Position numbers and translations under genes: made by a program
The notes under the pieces: generated by a model
The model's database searches: none
Seen by the model: only the letters and a program-made list of their open reading frames with translations
What the model was told of the DNA's origin: nothing
Source of the DNA: Salvia splendens
Taxonomy: Eukaryota; Streptophyta; Magnoliopsida; Lamiales; Lamiaceae
Direction of reading: 5' to 3'
Assembly (NCBI RefSeq): GCF_004379255.2
Contig: NC_056041.1
Coordinates: forward strand, 14,787,559-14,851,558
Length of the DNA stretch: 64,000 nucleotides
Shown here: positions 45,061 to 55,700 of the stretch, in pieces
Position numbering within the stretch: the first letter of the stretch is position 1
Layout: the number at the start of each line of letters is the position of its first letter

Positions 45061-47023
45061 GAGAGAGAGAAGAGAAAGGAATTCTTGTTTGATTTGAGAT
45101 GTTTAATTGTTGTTAGTGTTATTTCTTCGTCTATTGTGAATTCTGTTAATTTGCTATAATTTGTGTGTAATGAAGAGAGGAGATTGTTAATTATGAAACT
45201 TTTCTTTTCTTTTCTTTTCTTTTCTTTGTAATTTTCTATCTTTAGCTTTTGTTATAGAGTTCTTTCTCAAATCTTTACCACTACTATTGTTAAGAGTTTG
45301 TGTATTTATTTTGAACGCAACCGAAACTAATGCTCCTGTAGTGTAGCCCTGTGTTACTTTCATTTCCAGTAGATTCTTAATAAAGATAAGACTTGAATTA
45401 TTAATGTGGTGAACTCCACTACATTCTTTAGATTCCCTTCATCACAAGGAGAGTGAAAAACTAGAATAACCCATTTACCTAACCCTAGCTACACATTATT
45501 ATATTCTCAATTATAGATTAGGTGAGGTTGCATGCTTTCCATGTCAATGAGTAATTATCTGGACTTACAACTAAGCTTATTAATTAAATTTGTACTACAA
45601 GAAAAACAAAATTAAATAATTAAAACATGATATTGGAATTTCTTTGTTATCTCCCAACAACGAAAATGATACATATAAACGTTTTTAATATTCATTTCAT
45701 TTGTTTAGGGGATTCGAGAAGATTGATCGAGGTTGGAGTTATCGACCCGGAATTTTCGCTACTAAATTAATTGCTTCATTTAGTTTGCTTTCTTTTTTCT
45801 CTTTAAAAACATGACTACTTTTTCTCGAAATAGATGTTCCCAAAATTCCACTCAACTGAAACAAGTGAAGGAATCCAATTATCCAGCTTTCATAATCCTC
45901 GAACCATAATCACTCTAGAACTTTTTTTCTTTGTGGACGAGTGACATAATCTTTATCCACTTTTGACTACGAACCCCAATACACGACCAAATCATGTATA
46001 GTCGAAAAACTCTGGCCAACATGAGTATATATATACACTATATTAAAGCAAAGCATTACTCATTAGTTATGAGAATTATTCATTTTGAGCCACCATTTTA
46101 TCCAAGGTTTTCATGTTCCATGAAAAAGTCATGTCGTAAAATCAAGAGACTGTATAACATATTTACATGTGTATGCTACCACCCATATGTTAAGCCTTCC
46201 GTTACATGTTGATTTTCCGCCTATCCCAAAATCCTTACATTATTTCTATTTGAAGTAATAATTAAGACATTTAATTGAAATATTAGAATTAATTAAATAT
46301 TTCTTTATTAAGTATTTCTTATTACACTTAGAATATTAGTTGAATTATACTACTAATTACTCAATCTTTTATTTACAACCCAAAAAGAAATGTTGCGGAT
46401 AGCATGGGAAGGAGGGAGTAGGAAAATATTTTTCATTACGACAAGAGGGATAGCAATATATAGGAATTGCTAGCTTATGATGTTTTCTCGAATCAGAGAG
46501 GTTAGTTGCTCACATAAAGAGCCATGGAATGAATTAATATGGGTGTTTTTTTAATGAGGGATGTAGTTTTCTGGCAAAAGTGGGGAATTGCAATTCCAAG
46601 TATATATCTCGTGATGTGAATATTTACCCATAAATTAGAAGCACACGATCACGAGAAAGTATATCTGCATTAGGACCACATTTGATTTTTACGTTGCCGG
46701 TTCAACACATATAGGTAACAAAGGATGTTGTGTGGTTGCAGTCTGCTATTTCTTCATAACAGGAAAAAGGAGAGACATAAGCAGACACATTAGTCTGCTC
46801 CTCTCTCTGTGTCTTAAGGTGTTTTGTTTAGTAGTAAAAAAATTCAGGCAGCAGAAGAAAACACAAATGGCACACGTAAACGGTAGCTTTAAACAAGTTC
46901 CATCATACAAAATATTAGTGGAGTACTATTTTTACATCTTTCTCAAAGTAAGGTGAAGTAGCAAATACAGAAATAGAAATGAAGCAGCACACCATGTAAA
47001 ATGGGAGGTAATCAACCAGTACA
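45061..47023. other. PIP2 3' region and intergenic spacer
   Basis: PIP2 3' untranslated sequence probably extends to about 45180-45250. It includes a TTTTC pentamer microsatellite (45199-45227). A lone Stowaway right end, GGGAAGGAGGGAGTA, is at about 46406-46421. No gene recognised. Confidence 0.55.
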
Positions 47024-50000
47024 TTAGTCGGGCAAAGCAGTACCTCTCTCGAGGTTGTTCTTGATCTCCAAAGTGTATTTCCCGAAGGCTCGCTCAATCT
47101 TTTTATTGAAATGCTCGTTGCGATCATTGATCGAGTCGACATCCTTTTCTTCGCGATACTTTCGCCTCCTACTAAAGGACCTTGATTTGTCCTCCCTGCT
47201 CGTGAGTTCTTTGACCATTTTATCAATCTTCTCATCCGATATGTGTGGCGTCTGTCCAATAAAATTACCATGAACACCGACTTCCAGAAAAAGAGATCTC
47301 CAAACGAAATAGGATTGTCAAGAAATTACAGTGATGTTTACCTTTCCATATTGGAGACTTGAAGCCCCTCGATAGAATTCTGGATCCTCTTCTTTCAGTC
47401 GGTTGTAGGCATCAAGGTCTACCTCGATTTTTTTGGTCCTCTTCTTATGAGCATCATACAGAGTTTTTTGATTGAATACTGTTACATTCAAGAGAAAAGT
47501 TATTTTAAGAAGTACAGAAAAATGGAATGCATGGAAGATACATCAATCAGAATATGGTTTCCGTAAATTAAAATGTGTCACTATCCATGCTTGTTTGTAT
47601 TTAAAAAAACTCGAGCAACAGGGATCAAATAAGTAAAGGTCACGTTGCCACACATCCAAAGGCTAAGCTTTACATTGAATGTTATCAGTCACCCAGCATA
47701 ACAAAGAAGTGCATCCTGTGTGTGAAGTAACTCTCACAGTTCACATAATGCACGATGTAACAAACATACAGTAATCAATCTGTGCATGGCAGCAAAGCAA
47801 CACGGAAAAATTAAGAATTATGTGGCACGATAAAAAAAATCTGCAGCAATAAACAACAGAAAAGATTGCTCACTTACCATCCCATCCTGCAGGGGCAGGT
47901 GCCTTCTCCCACTTTTTGTACTTCGACTCCGCCATCTCTTGTGTATCAAGCATATATGCTTTGCTCATATCCAGGCCATTGGCATCCAAAAGTTTTCCAA
48001 TCTTCTTCTTCCTCTCATCGAGCCATTTCTGCTTGGAAATTCCTCTAGCTTCTGTTGGAGCTTCCATTTTCTTCTTCTCAGTCACCATGGCAATCTGATT
48101 GGCCTTTCTTGCCTCATTCTGCGTGAGAAAAATACTAAACTGTAAATACTGATTACCAGTGTTGTCAAAAACGCGCCCGGGGCGCGCTCGGGGCGCGGGT
48201 CGCCATGATCGAGCCCGGCTTCGCCCCAACATGGGTGAGCCGAGCGAGATACGTGGGGCGCCGTCGGGGCGCGCTCTGGGCGGTCGGGGCGACTGGAGCG
48301 AGAGACGGATCGGGGGCTTACCTGTTGCCGTCCGCCCTGGTTCGCCGGTTGGCTGCAATTTTTTTGCTTTTACAGAGAAAAAAGAAGAGGGAGGGGAGGG
48401 GAGGGGAGGGGAGATAGATAGTGACTACATTGGGAAATGAAATTACTTTGTACTCCATCAATTATTGTTTATTTCTATTGTTACCCCATCAATTATTGTT
48501 TATTTCTATTGTTATTATTTGTATAAGTAACATATTTTTATTAATTCCTTATATTTATAATTTAATTTTAGGTTTATATAAAGCTAATTTAGTAATCTTT
48601 AGAACATTACAATCTCTATTTATGGAGCTTTTCATTTTACCTAATTTTATTTTATGAATTAAATGAAGAGAAATAAAATAATAATTATATGTTTATTTGA
48701 TAATTTGTTTTACGAATTAAATGAAGAGATTTAAAATAACAATTATGTTTATTTAAATGAAGAGAAATAAAATAATAATTTATTATTTTTTCCAATCTTT
48801 CATCTTTTTCCAAAATGACTCTATTATAAAATCCATTAATTAAATATTATAATAAGTAAATTGATTATAATTCCTTCAATAATTCTTTTCTACCCAATGT
48901 CAAAATTGAACTTTAAAAATATTTTTTACCTGTTATGTAAATATACTATTTATATTATAGTGAATTATCTTTAATCATTATTATTACTAATATATAAATA
49001 ATAAATAATTTTGTGACCCGATTCGTGGGTCCCTCGTCCCGGCGCCCCATCGCCCCGCGACCCGGGGTCCAGCCTCATCGCCCCGCGACCCTAACAACAC
49101 TGCTGATTACCGAAACCAGAACCAAGATGACATGACAACAAAGAGAAATGCCTATCATGTGTATGATGATATAAACTAGGGAGAAAATTTCCATCCACAT
49201 TATGTTTTAAGGCACATACCATTTTCATTCTCAGTTCAAATAACTTCTTCTTCCTTCCTGTAAGATTAGCAAAATCAACAGCAGCGTACTCATCATTCAC
49301 GCCAGCCTCCCCATCAGAATGCTCCTGGGGGCCATCATTTCCAGTATCCTGTTCTTCTTGCTGATCTGTCCCAGCCACCACCACACTTGGCTTCTGATGA
49401 TCAGCATCTAATCCTAGGATATTAAACACGAAAATATTGTTGAATCTGTAACATTCCAAACAATGAAACAATTGATTATGTAGATCTGATGCAAATAATA
49501 TATCACAGAACAACAGTTTAAGAATAAAGAACTTATACAAATCACAACCGATTTTTATCAACAAGTCTTAGAAAAATATTACTACTCCCTAAGGTATCAA
49601 TCATAGACCAATCAGAATGGTCTAGTTTCAGCAAACACAACAGATTTTCATCAACAAGTCCAAGAAAAATATTACTCCCCATCAAAGACCAATCAGCATC
49701 ACATTAGCTATTGTCTTCCTGGCTTCAGCAATGCTCTCGAATTAGTAACTTAGTATTCATTCATAAAGAAAGTTTGCCAATTTAAGCATAATAGTGTGTG
49801 GAATTACTTCTGCGCAAGGCCGCAAGCTATCCTGGACAATATATACTAGTTATAAGCTTAACTAAACTATCGGATCCCATTTTATAAGAAGTCATCAATA
49901 GTTTATGCATGTCGCCTATACAGTATACACAGGTAATAACATAAACCCACATATCTAGTAAGAACATATTCGTTACATAAACATAAAAGAAGTAACTCTA

Positions 50001-50236
50001 AAGGATAAATCTAGCTGACATAAGAAGCAATTCTGGGTATTTTTCTATCCTTTTTCTAATTTTCAATTAAGCAATAACACCTTAAGATTCACGATTGAAA
50101 GAAAAAACCAACCTGAATCACTTGCATTCGTTTTCAGTTTCGCTTCAGCAATAACATTGAAGCAATAATCGCTACATTCGTGATACGGATTCGACGCATT
50201 CCTGCAATCCGGATGAACTGCTCTCTCTTCAACCAT
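47024..50236 (-). CDS. SYF2: Pre-mRNA-splicing factor SYF2
   Basis: Five exons: 50113-50236, 49220-49413, 47878-48118, 47342-47478 and 47024-47251; all junctions are GT-AG and the sum is 924 nt, 307 residues (plant SYF2 is about 300). The start MVEERAVHPDCRNASNPYHEC is typical. A Gln/Glu-rich linker follows, then the SYF2 domain from FANLTGRKKKLFELRMKMNE through KQKWLDERKKKIGKLL and the conserved YNRLKEEDPEFYRG to the C-terminal KIERAFGKYTLEIKNNLERG. SYF2 is a component of the Prp19/NineTeen complex and acts in the nucleus at the activated spliceosome. A 946-bp hAT MITE lies in intron 2. It is divergent from TRAPPC2L, 1.55 kb away. No frame damage. Confidence 0.96.
48157..49102. mobile_element. 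hAT-type MITE in SYF2 intron 2
   Basis: CTGATTAC flanks both ends (48149-48156 and 49103-49110), a perfect 8-bp duplication. The ends CAGTGTTGTCAAAAACGCG and (reversed) CAGTGTTGTTAGGGTCGCG are inverted repeats. Subterminal GC-rich arrays of GGGGCGCG/CGCCCCG frame an AT-rich interior with two internal duplications (ACCCCATCAATTATTG twice near 48450 and 48483, and GAATTAAATGAAGAG twice near 48657 and 48715). There is no gene. The element starts about 40 bp from the exon 3 acceptor. Confidence 0.92.
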
Positions 50237-51785
50237 AACTTTCTACCTTAATCTTTAAATCAGGTAAGAGTATAACAATATCTGCATCATAGAGGAATAA
50301 TATAGAAATTTATGAATTAGATTTAACCCTAACTAAACCCAAATATCAAATTACTAACCAGAACAGCTGAATTCAGAAAATAGGAAATACCCAACGAATA
50401 AAACGGGAACCTAGGGTAGAAGAAAAACAACTCAACGAAATTCAGATTGAAAAACGAAAAGTACCTCTGAATTATGCAATCGAATTTTAGGGCGCGAGGG
50501 CTTAATGCTCGGAGATGATGGAAATAATCAAATAAAAGTAATTGGGGATTTTTATCGACGTCTTTCGATTTGGGCTCTGAAACTTGGGCCATATATACAC
50601 CGACTACCATACGGCCCAAATCTTACAATTCTACAGTAAACTAATGCCTTCCACCATATAATTCTCAATTTACTACTCAAATTATAAATTTATTATTGGT
50701 GAAAGTTTTGGATCCTTATAATCTGAGCAGAACCACCATTTATTAATTAAATTGAATATTGATTATTGAGTACTATTATCATGAATTTGACATGACATGT
50801 AGCAGCATTACGAAAAGTATACTACTGCTGCTACTACTAGTACTATTTAAACATGCCAACATCAAATTTGCACGATTTTTAGTATTTTTTCATTTATCGA
50901 AAATCAGTGATTCGGGATATAAAATGATAGTAGTTTGTAAGATGCAACTATTTAATCATTAATTTAAACTTTGAAAAATTGAAGATAGCAAAAGTAACCA
51001 ACCAAAATTACTAGTACTAGTATTTATAGGGATACAAAAGGGAGGTAAAGTTGCAGCAAAAACTAACATAATAGTGGATAAAAAACACAGCCTACTTCAC
51101 ATGATCAACTGTTTTCAAAGCCTCACTTCTTGATCATAGACTTCCTATCGACCTCCACCGCAGGGGATCGAGGTTTCCATCGTGGAGCCGACCAACCACC
51201 CGACATTGAACATCTCCTTAAACCCGCAGAGCTCTAGGCTTGCAATCGACACATAATGAAGTCGATCACCTCATGCTCGGCAGAAAAAGCCACCTAGACA
51301 AGGTATTTCTTGTGTAAAAATACTTTATATTCTTATATTATATGACCTATGTATCTATTGGTTAAATTGAAAGGTCTAAGTTCAGTTAAATGAAATGTCT
51401 TGAAAATGGATTGGAGCATAGAGAAATGGAAAGAATTCCCTATGCACAAGTGGTTTGGAGCTCGGTATTCATCCGATGCTTTCATCTGAAGCCTCTGCCC
51501 CTAGCGCGGCCAACATTAAACAAAGCCCGATCCCACTGATCGAGGATCTCGGTCTCGAGCTTTGCAGTCAGCAAGGCTTGTAGAAATGCATAAAATTTCA
51601 TGTACATATTACATTCAAATACTACAAGATCTTCACGTGCTAATATGAACTAATATGAAAAGGCTATTTTATTAACGAGTATAACGATATACATAATTTG
51701 TTGATGGTGAAAGTTATTGGTTATATTTTTTTTCTCACTTAATTAACTCTGCAAAAAAGATCTGAGCTCAACCAAGAGTGAAGGC
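50237..51785. other. Divergent promoter region, SYF2 / TRAPPC2L
   Basis: The leader of SYF2 lies at the left and that of TRAPPC2L at the right. In between, two GC-richer islands (about 51150-51300 and 51465-51585) have short frames but nothing I recognise; they may be non-coding exons or a decayed gene. Confidence 0.5.
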
Positions 51786-52071
51786 ATGATCGTCTGCGTC
51801 GCCGTCGTCGGCCACCAGGTCCTCACCCTTTTTTTCCGTTTTGATTCTACATTAATTCAATCTGTCTCCTAAAATCCGAATTTGAGCTTGATTGATCAAA
51901 AAGCTTGAAAATCGAAATGAAATTTTGGCTGTAAAATCCGTTCTACATACAGAGTTTTACCGAGGCAGATGATTGTTTTAGCTAACTAAAAAATGTTGAA
52001 AATGGTAAAATCGTGTTGTGTGCAGAATAATCCGTTGTACATACAGAGTTTTACCAAGGGGGATGATTCGC

Positions 52072-52743
52072 TGTTAAGGATCTCGATCCTCAACGTCGAA
52101 GTTCCAACACAATCAAGAAACACACGTCGGAATTGTCGAGCGCCCAAGAACCTTGGGTCGGCGATTCTTCCAACGAAGGGCGGCTGAGCGCGAGATCGTT
52201 CTCGTCGGCAGCCTTAGGAGAGGTTTCTTGTTTGATAAGCTATTGAGCCAAAGTTAATATTATTCATTCATAATCGTTTGCTATCACAACGGCTCTATTT
52301 ATATCTAAACCCTAGGGTTGGTTCGACCTAATCCTAATACGTTCGGGAAAGAACCAACTAAGAAAACCCGAACGGGGCTTATAATTCGCCCGACTCAATT
52401 GCCACAAAAATAATAATAATATTCCAAAAATAGAAGAAACAATAAAGACGTAAATAAAGAAGTCTACTACTAATCGATCGCGGATACGCGATCCTAATCC
52501 CCAAGCCTCTGCGGTGGTCTAATTCGGTTCCTTGGCCTCAACGACCTCGTCGTTGCTGCTGTGCTCGGGTTCAGCTGTCGGCGCGTGGGCGACTCGATAA
52601 CAGCCTCTCGTTCCCCTATGCTCTGTTCCTGCTCAGCCTCTTGCTCCCCCTGCTCCGAGGCATCGATGCTCTGTTCCTGCTCAGCCGAACGCTCCCGCTG
52701 CTCCGAGGCATCACGCTCGTTACTGATAGGGATGCTCGTATCA
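52072..52743 (-). repeat. 3' LTR of the chromovirus
   Basis: Contains the last part of the gag-pol frame (stop at 52494), a TATAAATAG box at 52294-52302 in element orientation, and ends TG...CA. The coding overlap lies in the U3 part, before the TATA box. Confidence 0.95.
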
Positions 52744-55700
52744 ACTCCCCCCTCCTTAACAACATCCTTGTCCTCAAGGTTGAGGTTCGGAAAATGCCTG
52801 CGAATATCGTCCAAAGGTTCCCACGATGGAGAGTCCGTACCATCCGACCATCGCACAAGAACATGTTCCCGTGCCTTTCCCTCGTGCCACATAATCTGGC
52901 TGTCGACCAAGGCCACCGGGTAAACGACTGGGCGACCCCCAACAAAATCCGACGGCAAGGGAACGTGCGTCATCGACCCCTCACCCGCCACAAATTCTCG
53001 CAGAAGGCTGACATGGAAGACGTCATGTATTCGGCTCCCCTCCGGCAGACGTAGTCGGTAAGCAACAGGGCCCACTCGTTGCATCACCTCAAAAGGTCCG
53101 TAATATCGCCTTGCAAGCTTGGCCGAAAGTGGTTTGGCCACCGAAAACTGGCGATAAGGCTGTAATTTCAGCCACACCAAGTCTCCCTCCTCGAACTCCA
53201 CGTGATGTCTGTGTTTATTTGCGGAATCCCGCATCCTCTGCTGGGCTCGTGCCAGATTATTGCGCAACTCGTGAAGCAACGACCCCCGTTGACGTATCAA
53301 TTCTGCAACTTTCGGGGGGGTGGCAGCCAAAGGCGGGGCCGCGACCAATAGAGGCGGATCGCGACCATAAAGAGCTCGGAAAGGTGACGTCCCAAGTGCG
53401 GCGTGGTGGAAACAATTAAGGGACAACTCCGCCCACGGTAACAAATTACACCATTTAGAGGGCCGATCTACTGCAAATGCGCGCAGATATTGCTCCAAGC
53501 CTCTGTTCCGGACCTCCGTCTGCCCATCGGACTGCGGATGGTATGCCGTGGAAAAATGAAGTTTGGTGCCGCTCAGACGGAGCATTTCCTCCCAAGTTGC
53601 ATTTAAGAATACCGAATCCCGGTCCGAGACCAACGTCTTCGGAAACCCATGGTGTCGGACCACCGGGTTGATGAACAAATGTGCTACTCGTAAGGCATCA
53701 AATTTGGTAGGCAATGGCGCAAAATGTGCATACTTGGAGAGCCGGTCCACCACCACCATGATCACGGTGTATCCCCGAGAGGGAGGAAGGCCCGTAATGA
53801 AGTCCATGGACACATCCTCCCACACCTGCGACGGAATTGGCAGCGGCTGCAATAATCCAGCTGGTTTTTGTGTGGAGTACTTCGTCGATTGACACACTGC
53901 GCAAGATTCGACAAATTTCTTCACATCCTTACGCATGTTCGGCCAATAAAATCCTGCCGACAGTAGACGAAACGTACGCTCATGCCCCGGGTGGCCCGCA
54001 AGCGGCGTGCAGTGGTGTTCCGTCAAGAGGACTCGTTTGAACTTAGAGTCGGGGCTGAGCAATATTCGGCGCTTGAAATAAACAAGGCCGTCACTGAAGC
54101 CCAAATGCGGGGGAGCCGTACCTGCCGTGATCTGGTCCACAAGCGCGCGTAAATCCGGTAGCCGCGACGTCTCTTCCCGCAGTGATTCCAGTAGCCTGGG
54201 TATCGGATGAGCAATGACGGCCAACAAGGTGGCGTCGGTGCCCGTTAACTGGTCCGCGGCCCGGATGTCGCCCCCGACGGTGTCATTGCTGGCGTCTCGT
54301 CGGGACAGGGCGTCTGCGACCTTGTTCGTGATTCCCTTCTTATATTCGATGCTGAACCGATAACCCATCAGCTTCCGCACATATAGGTGTTGGTCCGGGG
54401 TCTGGACAATCTGTTGGAGGAGATCCTTCAAGCTCTTTTGGTCGCTTCGAATGATAAATTCACGTCCGAGGAGGTACTGTCGCCATTTCTGTATTGCCTC
54501 CACTATGGCGTACAATTCCTTATGATAAGTCGAAGCGACACGTCGTCGAGGCCCCAATTTCTTACTAAAGTAGGCAATCGGGTGCCTATCCTGGATGAGG
54601 ACCGCACCGATGCCTATGTCCGAGGCGTCAGTCTCAATGCAGAACTGTTTTTCAAAATCCGGAAGACTCAAGACTGGCGCCGTCGTCATAGCCTGTTTGA
54701 GGGCGGAGAACGCAGATTCCGCCGCTGGCGACCATGCAAATGCCTCCTTTTTAAGGAGATCCGTGAGGGGTGCCGCGATCATAGCGTAATTCGCGACGAA
54801 TCTCCGATAATAACCTGTCAGTCCCAAGAATCCCCGCAGCTGTTTCACCTTCTTGGGCGGCGGCCATGAAGTCATTGCTACGATCTTAGTCGGGTCTGCC
54901 TTTAACACTCCGTCCGACACTAAGTGACCCAAGTACTCCACCGTCGTGCCGCAGAAAGAACATTTGGACAGCTTGACAAAAAACTGATGCTGCTGTAGTA
55001 ATTTTAACACCTCCGCCAAGTGTGAACCATGTTCTTCGAGAGTTGGGCTATAAACAAGAATGTCGTCGAAGAAAACGATCACACATTTCCGAAGCAACGG
55101 CTGAAAAATCCCGTTCATGGCCGCTTGCAAGGTAGATGGGGCATTGGTGAGGCCAAATGGCATAACAAGGAACTCAAAGTGGTCGTCGTGTGTGCGGAAA
55201 GCCGTCTTAAAAACATCTGAGTCATGCATGCGTATCTGATGGTATCCCGAGCGCAAGTCCAACTTAGTGAAAAATTTGGCCTTCCCGAGTTCATCGAAAA
55301 GTTCATCTGCCGTCGGTATTGGGAAATGGTCTGGGACCGTGGCCAAATTCAGTGCTCGGTAATCAATGCAAAACCTGAATGTCCCATCCTTCTTCCTGAT
55401 TAGGAGGACTGGAGAGGAGAAAGGGCTATGGCTCCTCTGAATTATCCCTTGCTCTAGCATGTCGCGCACTTGGCGCTCGATCTCGTTTTTCTGAAAGTAC
55501 GGATAGCGATAAGGACGCACATTGACCGGCTTCGAGTCCGGACGTAGATGTATACGATGGTCGAACTCCCTACGCGGCGGCATGCCTGTTGGCATCGAGA
55601 ACAACTGGCGGAACTGCTCCAAAATGCGGCTAACCTCGGGTGGAGTGTCCGGTGGAAATTCTTCCTCCGCCGCTGCCGCGGTCGCCGCACCCTCTGTATC

